Positions 26,972-36,487 of a stretch of 48,963 nt of DNA are shown here, in pieces. Source of the DNA: Kiritimatiellia bacterium (GTDB lineage: Bacteria > Verrucomicrobiota > Kiritimatiellia > JAQICX01); contig JAQICX010000119.1 of the NCBI GenBank assembly GCA_027858345.1, positions 1-48,963 of the forward strand. Direction: 5' to 3'. The notes under the pieces are model-generated. The model saw nothing but the letters and a program-made list of their open reading frames with translations, searched no databases and had not been told where the DNA came from. Positions within the stretch are counted from its first letter, which is position 1. Each line of letters starts with the position of its first letter. The translations under genes and the position numbers were made by a program.

Positions 26972-27583
26972 ATGAAGTTTTCCGGATTTTTAATTTGGGT
27001 AGTTATTCTTGTTGTCTTTTCTATAGTCAAAAATATGGCAAAGAAAACGGAGAATAACAAAACCGTCCGTGGTCAACCTGACAATCAAGGTGGCAGAGAT
27101 TCTATTCAAGATTTTTTTAATCAGCTTAATGGAGGAGCAACCACAGCTAGAAGCACTCAAAATCGAGATAGTGGTTCTAATGAAAATGCTTTATCACAAA
27201 AGGCTAAGAGCGTTGAGGATTTTTTCAAGACAACGAATACAGCTCCAAAGGAGAATATTCAGCCTAAGAGACGTGTTCGTGTGGTTCAGCCTAGTATTGT
27301 GAAAAAGGAAGAGATTGAGCAGACTTTTGTTCCACAACCAAAGGTTATCGAACCTACATCTTATGACATTGAATATAATCATGGAACAGAAGATACTGAT
27401 GACAAGTTTAACTCTGAGGTGGGTAGAGCTTATACTCTAGGCAAAGAAAATGCAATTCAAGATTTTGGTCAACAGAAATCAAGGCATATGATTGATTCTG
27501 AACTCGATGAAAAACATTTGAAGCATGCAGTCATCTGGGCTGAAATCTTAAAGAAACCACGCGCCTTGAAGCCATGGAATTAG
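26972..27583 (+). CDS. Small membrane-anchored hypothetical protein
   Basis: A 203-residue protein with one N-terminal transmembrane segment (GFLIWVVILVVFSIVKNMA, about 5-23) and a long hydrophilic tail, rich in Gln, Asn and Lys, that is probably mostly disordered. The C-terminal part reads 'HLKHAVIWAEILKKPRALKP', a short helix also seen at the end of other FloA-linked proteins in this phylum as far as I recall. Given its position 74 bp after floA, a role with the flotillin module is plausible but unproven. The stop codon is followed at once by a dispersed hairpin. Confidence 0.7.
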   Translation: MKFSGFLIWVVILVVFSIVKNMAKKTENNKTVRGQPDNQGGRDSIQDFFNQLNGGATTARSTQNRDSGSNENALSQKAKSVEDFFKTTNTAPKENIQPKRRVRVVQPSIVKKEEIEQTFVPQPKVIEPTSYDIEYNHGTEDTDDKFNSEVGRAYTLGKENAIQDFGQQKSRHMIDSELDEKHLKHAVIWAEILKKPRALKPWN

Positions 27584-27824
27584 CAGCTGGCTTCCGCCAG
27601 CAGTGATAAGTGGGAAGTAGGAAGTGCTAAGGTTCTCTTCGAGAAGTGGAATTCGCTTTCGACCTTCGCCATTCTGGAGAATATGGCGGACAGGTCGCTC
27701 ATGTTGTTTTTTAGGCGACGTAGTCGCCATATCCGTCCGATGTGTCTGATTTGTCCGATTGGACGTTGGTTATCGGCCAAATTACAATATGGTGCCACGT
27801 CACCGCTCAACTCATTTAAAAAAT
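27584..27824. repeat. Hairpin and 7-bp repeat composite
   Basis: The hairpin gctggcttccgccagc (27586-27601) directly follows the stop codon. It leads into 'agtgataagtgggaagtagg' (27600-27619), like the set at 25420. A second inverted region lies at about 27680-27780, with words gtccgat and gtccgattgg. No gene is evident. A frame opening at 27759 is likely only upstream extension of the GT9 gene. Confidence 0.6.
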
Positions 27825-28928
27825 ATGAAACAACTTTTAATAAAAGGTTTAGATTCCTTTGTTGGCGGGATTATCTGCTACATAATCGGATTATGCCTTT
27901 ATAACTCAAAACGAACACAAAACGTTCCAGAGAAACCATCGCGAATTCTAGTTATACGTCCCGGAGGAATTGGCGATATGCTTCTGCTTCTTCCTTTACT
28001 TACTGTTTTACGCAAGAAGTTTCCAAATGCAGAAATCCACATTGTATGTGAAAAACGAAACGTGCAGGCTTTGGAACTGGCTGACCTGAATATTCGACCT
28101 ATATTGTATAACTCCAATCCTTTTACTTTTCTTGCAACTATCATCCATACAAAATATGATATTGCAATTGACACAGAACAATTTCATAAATTTTCTGCAA
28201 TTTTTGCATTTCTTTCAGGAGCTCAAATTAGAGTTGGTTTCAAAATTGCACCTAAAAGAAATCCGCTTTATACTCACCTTATTAACTATGACCTTATTGG
28301 TTATGAAGCAGATGAGTTTTTTAAATTGCTATCGTGCTTAGATATCAAAAAAGATCTTTTTCCAGACATATCAAATGTCATAAAAATTGACGATGAAGAA
28401 TCAAAAAATTTAATTGCAGAACAAGGCAAAATCATTGTTATACATCCTTCTGCCAGCACCGATTATAAGCTTTGGCATAGAACTCGATTTGCCAAGTTAT
28501 TGGTTTTGATGCATGAAAAATATTCTGACCATAAAATCATGGTTGTTGGCTCTCAAGATGAACGACAGTATGCTGTCTATCTGCGAGATGATTTAGAAGC
28601 TAAAAACATTGATATAAAAGTTTTTAATGGTGAGTTTTCGCTACGTGAAACCGCTTTGCTGATTAATAGGGCAGAGCTGTTCATTGGTTCCGACTCAGGG
28701 CTCGCACATTTGGCAGTTTTGCTTAATATACCGTCTATAACTCTATTTGGTCCATCAGATGCAAAGAAGTGGGGAATACAAAGTGATCGCCATAAATGCA
28801 TCTTTTCACAGCGAACATGTGCTCCATGTTTCATCTTCGGCTATCAAAATCCATGTCAATCCAAAGCCTGCATGCAGGACATTCCCGTCGACGAAGTTTT
28901 TGACGCAGTACAAGAGTTAATTGTTTAA
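27825..28928 (+). CDS. Family 9 glycosyltransferase (heptosyltransferase-like)
   Basis: A 367-residue GT9 protein. Motifs are 'ILVIRPGGIGDMLLLLPLL' near the N-terminus, 'VIHPSASTDYKLWHRTRF' at the donor-binding start, 'ELFIGSDSGLAHLAVLLNIP' (the acceptor/donor loop with catalytic-site Asp), and 'TLFGPSDAKKWG'. Relatives transfer heptose to lipid A-core. An N-terminal hydrophobic stretch (about 10-30) may tether it to the membrane. ATG 27825 is chosen over 27759 because the extra residues come from repeat-like DNA. The C-terminus is cysteine-rich (CAPCFIFGYQNPCQSKAC). Confidence 0.88.
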   Translation: MKQLLIKGLDSFVGGIICYIIGLCLYNSKRTQNVPEKPSRILVIRPGGIGDMLLLLPLLTVLRKKFPNAEIHIVCEKRNVQALELADLNIRPILYNSNPFTFLATIIHTKYDIAIDTEQFHKFSAIFAFLSGAQIRVGFKIAPKRNPLYTHLINYDLIGYEADEFFKLLSCLDIKKDLFPDISNVIKIDDEESKNLIAEQGKIIVIHPSASTDYKLWHRTRFAKLLVLMHEKYSDHKIMVVGSQDERQYAVYLRDDLEAKNIDIKVFNGEFSLRETALLINRAELFIGSDSGLAHLAVLLNIPSITLFGPSDAKKWGIQSDRHKCIFSQRTCAPCFIFGYQNPCQSKACMQDIPVDEVFDAVQELIV

Positions 28929-29593
28929 TTCGTTAGATAGTTAGACCGTTCCATGCGTCGCTTCCCTATGCAGGACACAGTAGACAGGGTAGAACTGTGG
29001 TGTTTGTACTTTTTGTTAAAAGAACATCGAATCCACGCTTTGCGGGACTAGCAAAGCTAGCACATTCAACGTCGAATATCGAATGAAATACACTGCTCAC
29101 AGCAGGTACAAGCGTTGCTTGTTTATTAACTCCAGGGCGCTGCCCTGGGCTATGTTATTGCGGGCTGTCAGCCCTGTGCTTCCGTCGGTCAGTGCCCGAC
29201 GCTACAGGTGTTGTATTTGCAAACCGCATTAGTCCGCCAAAGCTCCTCCCCGGCTAGCTTTGCTAGTCCCGCTCTGCGGGAGGAGGTGTCCGAGGAACGA
29301 GGACGGAGGGGTTCTTCATTTAATATTGGATGTTGGACGTTCGATGTTGGACGTTCTTAATCCATTTGTCTTTTTCTTTGCGTTCTCTTGCCTGTCGCGC
29401 CGTAGTCAGCTTGCTGCGAAGGAGGATGTCTCCGTGCGATTAAACTTTTTTCGTGGTTAATCACTTCTCTCATCAAACATTAATACTTAATCATTGACCA
29501 TTATTCTCTTCCACCTTGCAATGCGTTTGATAGTGTTGTATAATTGGCAAAATTTAAGAGATGAGACAGATGATATTTTGAAGGGAATATAAT
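28929..29593. repeat. Intergenic repeat composite (families I, GTCGGTCA, short tandem arrays)
   Basis: No gene is supported. Contents: a gttagac array fragment (28929-28950), starting at the GT9 stop; words 'tgcgggactagcaaagctag' (29042-29061); the GTCGGTCA repeat (29160-29224), also at 23211; family I copy 2 on the minus strand (29230-29318), sharing arms with 969-1102; and an array of 'gatgttggacgttc' units (29328-29357). The rnhC ribosome-binding site (gaaggga) closes the stretch. Confidence 0.7.
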
Positions 29594-30598
29594 ATGGCAA
29601 AACAGAACTCTTTTACGTACAAGTTGAGCAAAGAGCAGCAACAGACGTTAATTTCAATTTTACAAGATGGCATATTCACTAAGACAGAGGTGCCATACAC
29701 AACATATTCGGCTAAGGGAAATGACTGTAGTATCAATATTTATACATCGGGCAAATGTTTGATACAGGGTAAAGGTGCAGAAGATTTTATTTTGTTTTAC
29801 CTTGAACCATTGGTTACACAGGTTGCAACACTTGGCTATGAAGATGTGATAAATCCAGAGGCAATTCAACCTCATTGCGGTATTGATGAAAGTGGTAAAG
29901 GTGATCTTTTCGGTCCATTGGTAATTTCATCGGTATATGTTGATGACTCTATTGTTCCAAAACTTCGGGAAATGGGCGTTAAAGATAGTAAGAATATTAC
30001 ATCGGATGCAAAGGCTTTGGGGATGGGTAAAGCGCTAAGAGAGATGCTTCAAGGCAAATTTTCTATTGTAAAAGTTGGACCGGAAGCATACAACAGACTT
30101 TATACGAAGATGCGTAGTGTGAATACTCTTCTTGCTTGGGGACACGCACGATCAATTGAAAACATTCTGGATTTGGTTCCAACTTGTCCCACTGCAATAT
30201 CTGACCAGTTTGGTACAAAAGAGCAGTTGGAAAAGGCTTTGATGAAAAAGGGTAATAATATTGAGTTGATACAACGTCACAAAGCTGAAGCTGATATGGC
30301 TGTTGCCGCAGCATCAATTATTGCTAGAGAACAATTTTTGTTGGCTCTGAAGGCATTTGAGAAGACCTATGACCAGGAGTTTCCTAAAGGTGCTTCGGCG
30401 AAAGTAAAAGAGCTGGCTATTAAGCTTGTCGAGAAGAATGGACCACAAGTTTTAGAAAAGACTGCAAAATGTCACTTTAAGACAACTGATCAAGTTTTGG
30501 AAGCAGCGGGATATAAGCGTTCGGATCTTGGTGAGTTTGGTCAGGCAATGTCAAAAACAATTACAAATTCCAAGTGGAAGAAAAGTAAAAAACAGTAA
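29594..30598 (+). CDS. rnhC: Ribonuclease HIII
   Basis: A 334-residue RNase HIII that cuts the RNA strand of RNA-DNA hybrids in the cytoplasm. Residues 1-90 are the TBP-like substrate-binding domain. The catalytic core begins with 'GIDESGKGDLFGPLV' (Asp98, Glu99) and continues with 'KDSKN', 'DQFGTK' and 'AEADMAVAAASIIAR', giving the DEDD set typical of RnhC. Length and motifs are normal. The C-terminus is lysine-rich. It is followed by a gttagac tandem array. Confidence 0.95.
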   Translation: MAKQNSFTYKLSKEQQQTLISILQDGIFTKTEVPYTTYSAKGNDCSINIYTSGKCLIQGKGAEDFILFYLEPLVTQVATLGYEDVINPEAIQPHCGIDESGKGDLFGPLVISSVYVDDSIVPKLREMGVKDSKNITSDAKALGMGKALREMLQGKFSIVKVGPEAYNRLYTKMRSVNTLLAWGHARSIENILDLVPTCPTAISDQFGTKEQLEKALMKKGNNIELIQRHKAEADMAVAAASIIAREQFLLALKAFEKTYDQEFPKGASAKVKELAIKLVEKNGPQVLEKTAKCHFKTTDQVLEAAGYKRSDLGEFGQAMSKTITNSKWKKSKKQ

Positions 30599-30958
30599 AT
30601 GGTTAATTGTAAATTAGTTAGACAGTTAGTCAGTTAGACAGTAAACAGGGCACTCCGTGGGGTGGATTTAATGGTTAATGTTGGAATGCCTGGAATAGTT
30701 CTAGGGGCTAAGTTGCTTCCTGCTGGAGCGTATCGGAGACAGGCTTTTGAACAGCAGTTGCGGCGGTTTGGGTCACCTCGGGGCTTGCCCCCGTGGAGCC
30801 ATGATTGGCAATGCCATAGGCAATAACGAAGAGCAGAGCTCTTAACCTACTTACGGTAGTGTGTTTTGGTACAAAACAATTTGCGTTCAAGGCTCACGCA
30901 GTGAGCAAACATAGAACATAGACCATAGAACCTAGAACGTTTTAAGAGAGAAAGATTT
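30599..30958. repeat. Intergenic short tandem arrays
   Basis: A gttagac-type array (30615-30646) starts just after the rnhC stop and runs into 'cagtaaacagggcactccgt', which recurs at 32010-32029. A GC-rich inverted word ggggcttgcccc lies at 30780-30791. A catagaa-type array (30909-30938) follows. No gene is seen. Confidence 0.65.
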
Positions 30959-31984
30959 ATGAATACAGATTTGATAATTGTTGGTGGTGGTGCGGCAGGG
31001 CTGATGGCAGCTTCTTATGCAAGTGAGATTGGTTTACGCTGTCTGCTTGTTGAAGCCAGACATTTGCCGGGGAGAAAACTACTTTTATGTGGTAACAACA
31101 AATGCAATCTAACATCAAACATACCAACTTCTGAATTTATTCGTTCATACAACAGCAGTGCTGCTGAATTTCTTGAGTTGGCTTTGAATTCTTTTGGTCC
31201 TGATGAGCTACGAAAGTGGTTCTCAAAACACGGATTGCAGACTTTTGTTGAAAAAGATGGCAGGGTTTATCCAAAGAGCCGTAACGCCGATGATGTTTTG
31301 CATGTGTTTACTGATATAATAAGAGAAAAAAGTGTTCCGGTGGTATACAACTGCAGAGTCGACTCAATGCGCAGGAAAAACAAAATGTATGAAGTTGGCA
31401 ATGAACATGTGACATTTTATGCTCCAAATGTTTTGATTGCAACTGGTGGTGTTAGCTATCCAAAAACAGGTTCTGTTGGTGACGGACAAAAAATGGTTAA
31501 ATCATTCGGGCACAAGCTTGTGCCGTATCAGCCCGGACTTGTGGGATTTGAATTTGATGGAAATGTTAAACATATTCCACTTGCAAATGTTGAGATTGTC
31601 AGTGATGGCAAGGTTGTTGGTATGACAACTGGTGATATATACCCAGAACGTTGGGGGGCTAGGGGAAAGGCTTTGACAAATGCAAGTAGTATTGTTGCTC
31701 AGCAGCAATTGAAAAATTATCATTTTAATGTGGTTCCAATCAATAGTAATATAAAGGGTTTTAAGCTGCACCCTAAAAAGACCAGACCTTTGAAAGAGGC
31801 AATGGTTACTGTTGGTGGTGTGGCTCTTCAAGATATCAACACCCAGACAATGGAATCAAAAAAATGTCCAGGCCTGTATTTTGCTGGAGAAGTGATGGAT
31901 GTTGATGGTCCAACTGGTGGATTCAATCTGACCGCAGCCTGGGCAACCGCCAGATTGGCTGTTGATTCAATTAATAATAGTTAA
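30959..31984 (+). CDS. HI0933/YhiN-family FAD-dependent oxidoreductase, compact form
   Basis: A 341-residue flavoprotein. It has an N-terminal FAD Rossmann motif 'IIVGGGAAGLMAASYASEIG', then 'GRKLLLCGNNKCNLTS', 'LIATGGVSYPKTGSVGDG', and the C-terminal family signature 'GLYFAGEVMDVDGPTGGFNL'. Usual members have about 390-420 residues. Here the inserted middle domain is shortened: the usual 'LFTHxGxSGP' block is missing near residues 220-260. The reading frame is intact and the ends are normal, so it may be functional. The substrate is unknown. The stop runs into a gttagac array. Confidence 0.88.
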   Translation: MNTDLIIVGGGAAGLMAASYASEIGLRCLLVEARHLPGRKLLLCGNNKCNLTSNIPTSEFIRSYNSSAAEFLELALNSFGPDELRKWFSKHGLQTFVEKDGRVYPKSRNADDVLHVFTDIIREKSVPVVYNCRVDSMRRKNKMYEVGNEHVTFYAPNVLIATGGVSYPKTGSVGDGQKMVKSFGHKLVPYQPGLVGFEFDGNVKHIPLANVEIVSDGKVVGMTTGDIYPERWGARGKALTNASSIVAQQQLKNYHFNVVPINSNIKGFKLHPKKTRPLKEAMVTVGGVALQDINTQTMESKKCPGLYFAGEVMDVDGPTGGFNLTAAWATARLAVDSINNS

Positions 31985-32296
31985 TTAGTTAGATTGTTAG
32001 ACCGTTAGACAGTAAACAGGGCACTCCGTGGGATGGAATGGTGAATTAGTTAGACCGTAAGACAGTTAGTCAGTAAGACAGGAAGACAGGACACTCCCGC
32101 CTTCGCAGCAAGCTGACTACTTCGGACAGACCGTGGGAGTAAGAGTTTTTGTAGGGTTAGAGCATTATAAAACCGACCTTAAGGACTTTAATGACCTTAA
32201 AGTCTTTAATGATCAGGGTGAAAGTAGAGAGTCGTGCGTCAAAACTTGGATACCGTTTCACGGTTTGTAGTATTGATTAATTTGAAAGGGAATGAA
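31985..32296. repeat. Intergenic gttagac-type array
   Basis: The array at 31987-32088 has degenerate 7-bp units (gttagac, cagttagt, taagacag) and encloses 'cagtaaacagggcactccgt' (32010-32029), shared with 30639. A region with 'aaggactttaatgaccttaa' and 'agtctttaatga' follows (32180-32211). No gene is seen. The polymerase ribosome-binding site (aaaggga) lies at 32285-32291. Confidence 0.65.
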
Positions 32297-34522
32297 ATGT
32301 TTGATGATATTGTAATAACCGGGGCTTCAAATGAGGCTAATATAATTTCTGTTGAGTATGATTTTGATACATCAAAGATTATCTTTTTTAAGCGTGGAGA
32401 AACAATTGAGGTTGTTGAAAAAGAGTTTAAACCATACATAATTTGTTGCTCCAAGTTGTTTGCTTTCTTTGATGGTGACTTTGAGGTGCGCAAGCTTGAA
32501 GGGGGGGGAGAGCTTGACTCGGTTATTTATGTTGATGATTGGAAAACTCTTGTAGAGCTAAAAAAAGAGATTTCCGATGTTGTAAAGCAGCAGTTTAACA
32601 ATAATATGTTTTTATATCATTTTGTAAATGATCCCGTACATCAATATCTGCTGTTATCCGGTAAAACCTATTTCAAAGGTATGAAGTTTTCAGATGTATA
32701 CCGAATGCAGGTTGATATTGAATGTATTACCGAAGATAAGTATGAGTTCTGTAATGCTGGCCGTGCTGGAGATGAAATTGTTGCAATTGCGGTTAGTGAT
32801 AACAGGGGATGGCGAGATGTAATTCATGGTGGAACAGAGAAAGATATTCTTTTAAAATTTATAGAGATTTTCAAAGAGAAAGACCCTGATGTTCTCGAAG
32901 GACATAATATATTTAATTTTGATTTGCCATATATTTCCAAGCGTTGTAAGAGACACAAACTGAAACTTGATATTGGTAGAAATGGTAGTGAACCGGTATT
33001 TCGTGCAAGTCAATTGAGAATGGCGGAACGCAGTATTTCCTATACGCGATGCGATATTTATGGGCGTAGCATAATTGATACAATGTTTCTTGCTCAGTAC
33101 TACGATATTAACCACAGAGTTCTGGATAGTTATGGCTTAAAGGCTGTCGCAAAGCACTTTAATATTGCTCCTAAGGATAGAACCTATATTGAAGGTGGAA
33201 ATATTACAAAGACTTTCAAGGAAAATCCAGAAGAGCTTATGAAGTATGCTATGGATGATATTATTGAAACCGAGCGTCTGGCAACACTTTTGTCACAAAG
33301 CATTTTTCATCAGGCAACTATCTTGCCATATTCATATCAGAACGTTTCCGTGAGGGGGAATGCCACAAAGATTGATTCATTGCTGATACGGGAATACCTG
33401 AGACAGGGACATGCAATTCCATTGCCAGGCGAATCAAAATCATTTGAGGGAGCCTATGCTGATATGTTTGAAGAGGGAGTATTGGAGAATGTTTATCATT
33501 GTGATGTTCGCTCGTTGTATCCATCTTTGATGCTGGTTAACAACATGAAACCTGCTGGTGATGAACTTGGTGTCTTTATTACAATGCTTGACAAACTTCG
33601 AACCTTTAGGTTTGACGCAAAGGATTCAATGAAAAAGGCAACAAATGAGGGCGATAAGAATTACTATGATGCACTGCAGTCAACTTTTAAAATTTTGATT
33701 AATTCATTCTATGGATATCTGGGCTTTAGCATGGGACACTTCTGTGACTTTGAAAAAGCAGGAGAGGTGACCTCTAGGGGACGTGAGTTGCTTAAGCAGA
33801 TGCTTGGCTGGCTTGAAGAGTCGGACTGCAAGGCAATTGAGATTGATACTGATGGTATATATTTCACGGCAGGGAAAAAGTTAAGCACCAAAGACATTGA
33901 TGGTATTAGCAAGTTTTTTGAAGAGAAGTTGCAAGAAGGTATAGAAGTTGAGTTTGATGGAGAGTATCGTGCCATGTATAGTTATAAGGTTAAAAACTAT
34001 GCTTTACTGACTTTTGATGATGAAGTTATTATTAAAGGTGGTGCATTGAAGTCGCGTGGACTGGAACGCTTCCAGCGTGAATTCCTTGTTTCAATTATTC
34101 GAAAAAAACTTGAGATGAAAGATGATGAAATTCCTGAATTAAAACAAGATTTCGAACAATGCATCAAGGATGGAAAAATGCCGATTGAGTGGCTCGCCAA
34201 AACTACGTCTCTCACATCAAATCCGGAAAAATACAGAGAAAAAGTTGAGGCAGGTGGTAGGTCTAGAAGTGCGGTTTATGAGATTGCTTTACAGTCGGAC
34301 CAAAAATATAGGTCTGGAGACCAACTGTCTTACTACATCACAGGAATAACCAAAAAAGTTAAAGCTTTTGAGGCAGCAAAAAATTTAAGCGACTGGGATC
34401 CTGAAAATCCTGATTATAACAAACCTTATTACATTGATAAACTTTATGCCCTTTATAAGAAGTTTTATGATGGTCCTGATGATCTGGACGACAGCGCTGA
34501 ACAAATGACGTTCGAATTTTGA
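32297..34522 (+). CDS. Family B DNA polymerase with 3'-5' exonuclease domain
   Basis: A polymerase of about 741 residues. Exonuclease motifs are 'MQVDIECI' (ExoI), 'GHNIFNFDLPYI' (ExoII) and 'YAMDDIIET' (ExoIII). Polymerase motifs are A 'CDVRSLYPS' (near 402), B 'KILINSFYGYLGF' (near 468) and C 'IEIDTDGIYF' (near 517). It is similar in length to bacterial Pol II (783 aa), but the motif A to B spacing is only about 65 residues. A GTG at 32234 extends the frame, but ATG 32297 has an aaaggga site and the better N-terminus. It is probably a repair or bypass polymerase. Flanking genes are unrelated. Confidence 0.92.
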   Translation: MFDDIVITGASNEANIISVEYDFDTSKIIFFKRGETIEVVEKEFKPYIICCSKLFAFFDGDFEVRKLEGGGELDSVIYVDDWKTLVELKKEISDVVKQQFNNNMFLYHFVNDPVHQYLLLSGKTYFKGMKFSDVYRMQVDIECITEDKYEFCNAGRAGDEIVAIAVSDNRGWRDVIHGGTEKDILLKFIEIFKEKDPDVLEGHNIFNFDLPYISKRCKRHKLKLDIGRNGSEPVFRASQLRMAERSISYTRCDIYGRSIIDTMFLAQYYDINHRVLDSYGLKAVAKHFNIAPKDRTYIEGGNITKTFKENPEELMKYAMDDIIETERLATLLSQSIFHQATILPYSYQNVSVRGNATKIDSLLIREYLRQGHAIPLPGESKSFEGAYADMFEEGVLENVYHCDVRSLYPSLMLVNNMKPAGDELGVFITMLDKLRTFRFDAKDSMKKATNEGDKNYYDALQSTFKILINSFYGYLGFSMGHFCDFEKAGEVTSRGRELLKQMLGWLEESDCKAIEIDTDGIYFTAGKKLSTKDIDGISKFFEEKLQEGIEVEFDGEYRAMYSYKVKNYALLTFDDEVIIKGGALKSRGLERFQREFLVSIIRKKLEMKDDEIPELKQDFEQCIKDGKMPIEWLAKTTSLTSNPEKYREKVEAGGRSRSAVYEIALQSDQKYRSGDQLSYYITGITKKVKAFEAAKNLSDWDPENPDYNKPYYIDKLYALYKKFYDGPDDLDDSAEQMTFEF

Positions 34523-34557
34523 TGCAGGTATTTAGCGCTGTTTTAGAGCTCTTAACC

Positions 34558-36387
34558 TTAGTTTTTTAGGATCCAGACAATCATTTCAGTTGCCCCCATG
34601 TTGGCAAAGAAAGCATATGGGATAAACTTTAGTTTTTGTGATCTTCTATTTTTTGTTGCCGGGGCATATAAAGAGTCCTGCTTGTCAGGAAGTCTTCTAT
34701 ATCCCATCGTATACAATACAGGAAGTGTAAATGAAGATTCTTCACATACACTGAAATCAGCATCAAGATTTATTGATACATCTCTCAAATTATCACCGTT
34801 ATCTACACCTTCAAGACAATATACAATCGGTCCGCGTTTTACAGCTACTCTTCCAGAATTCTCTTGAACTTTGGGATTTGATTCAATCAATTGCACTGGC
34901 ATATCGAGCTCTAAATGTATGGAGTCTTCAGCACAAACATGAATGTATGCGTATCCATCTTTTAAATTGTATTCTTTGTTAATAGTAAAAGATGTACACC
35001 ATGATGGAATTCTTACTGCAATAGTTTTGAAGTCGCCTTTGTATTTAATCACAATCTCACCATCAACAGGATAGTTGGTTGTTTGAGTAATTTCTGTCTT
35101 CTGAAAATGAGTGTGTGATTCCATGTACTGATTGACAAATAGTGCATCATCAGAATATGAATATAGCATGTTACCTATTGAAGCTATAAACCTGACAATA
35201 TTAGGTGGACAGCATGAACAATCAAACACCTCTTTACGCTCCATGATTGGATAACGAGCAGGTTTGATTGTGCTGGAATTTCTCTCTCGTAAAGATGGAT
35301 TAATCTCTAAAGGATTTTCATAGAAAAAGGCTTTTCCGTCCAGTGATAAGCCGGATAGGAATCCATTATAAACTGCAAGTTCTGCAATGTCTGCATACAC
35401 AGCTGATTGCTCACACAAAAGCATTTTTTGTGAAAATAGGGCAAGTCCAAGAGCTGCACATGTTTCTGCGTAGGCGGTTTGATTTGGTAGATCATAGTCA
35501 ATAGTAAAAGCTTCACCATCGGCTGTAGACCCTATACCTCCGGTAATATACATTCTCTTCTCAATGATGTTTGAGAATATTGCTTTGCATGCATCAAACA
35601 ACTCATTATCATCATAGCTTTTTGCAATGTCAACCATTGCATTATAAAGGTAGACAGCACGAACCGAATGTCCTTCAGCTGTGGTTTGCTCTCTTACTGG
35701 CAGGTGATCCTGTGCGTATTTAGCATTGCCGAAGCTGGTAAAGACATCTTTATCATTTGCACCACGCTTATCAATGAAAAATTTGCTTAACTCCAGATAT
35801 CTTTTTTCATTGGTTACCTTGTAAAGACGAATCAATGCCAGTTCCAGTTCTTCATGGCCTGGAGTTATAAAATCAGCACTGCCGTCAATACGAAATACTT
35901 TATCAATATGATCGGCATAACGACACATCATTTGGAGAAACTTATCTTTCCCTGTTGCTTCAAAATATGCCACTGCAGCTTCAATTAAATGACCTGCACA
36001 ATACAGCTCATGATCATCTCTACGCATAAATATATTTTCAGGTTCAATGACGCTGAAATAGGAGTTGAAATATCCATTAACATCCTGATTTTCCTCAATT
36101 GTGTCAATTGCCTTATCAACAATATCCATTAATTCATCGTTTTGTTCTTTTTGCAGAATATATGCTACCCCTTCAATCCACTTGGCAACATCTGAATCCC
36201 AAAAAATGTTAGGTTTGTTTTTATCTCCCTCTTTCCATGAACACTTTAGTGCATCAAATCGTCCTGTTTCCTTAAATCGTTTATACACCGAATTAACAAT
36301 AACATTTGAGTTTAACTTTTGAAGTTTATACCAAAATCCGCCATCAATATTAACGAGTTTATAGCTTAATTGTTTTGTTTTTTGCAT
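34558..36387 (-). CDS. GH127 beta-L-arabinofuranosidase-like glycosidase
   Basis: A 609-residue member of GH127 (formerly DUF1680). Family marks are 'FWDSDVAKWIEGVAYIL', 'HELYCAGHLIEAAVAYFEAT', 'GHEELELALIRLYKVT', 'PNQTAYAETCAALGLALF', and the metal-thiolate active-site block 'DCSCCPPNIVRF'. Characterised members cleave beta-L-arabinofuranosides using a cysteine nucleophile. No signal peptide is present, so it is cytoplasmic. An AraC regulator is divergent, 100 bp upstream. A decayed copy of its first codons lies at 44518-44659. Confidence 0.93.
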   Translation of the reverse strand: MQKTKQLSYKLVNIDGGFWYKLQKLNSNVIVNSVYKRFKETGRFDALKCSWKEGDKNKPNIFWDSDVAKWIEGVAYILQKEQNDELMDIVDKAIDTIEENQDVNGYFNSYFSVIEPENIFMRRDDHELYCAGHLIEAAVAYFEATGKDKFLQMMCRYADHIDKVFRIDGSADFITPGHEELELALIRLYKVTNEKRYLELSKFFIDKRGANDKDVFTSFGNAKYAQDHLPVREQTTAEGHSVRAVYLYNAMVDIAKSYDDNELFDACKAIFSNIIEKRMYITGGIGSTADGEAFTIDYDLPNQTAYAETCAALGLALFSQKMLLCEQSAVYADIAELAVYNGFLSGLSLDGKAFFYENPLEINPSLRERNSSTIKPARYPIMERKEVFDCSCCPPNIVRFIASIGNMLYSYSDDALFVNQYMESHTHFQKTEITQTTNYPVDGEIVIKYKGDFKTIAVRIPSWCTSFTINKEYNLKDGYAYIHVCAEDSIHLELDMPVQLIESNPKVQENSGRVAVKRGPIVYCLEGVDNGDNLRDVSINLDADFSVCEESSFTLPVLYTMGYRRLPDKQDSLYAPATKNRRSQKLKFIPYAFFANMGATEMIVWILKN

Positions 36388-36487
36388 TTTATTATTTCCT
36401 TTTCTTGTTTTTTATATTAGCATATTATAGTTTATTAACGAAAAACTAACAATAGAAAAAAACGTATATAAAGTGAGAAAATCGGAC
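36388..36487. promoter_or_regulatory. Divergent promoter region of GH127 and its AraC regulator
   Basis: A 100-bp A/T-rich region is shared by the divergent GH127 and AraC-type genes. The GH127 ribosome-binding site (aaaggaaa) is on the minus strand at about 36398-36405. Binding sites for the AraC protein are expected here. I do not see an obvious operator. Confidence 0.5.

Noticed and set aside
27759-27824. N-terminal extension of the GT9 gene
   Set aside because: The 22 extra codons are in repeat-like DNA and do not resemble GT9 N-termini. ATG 27825 is preferred.
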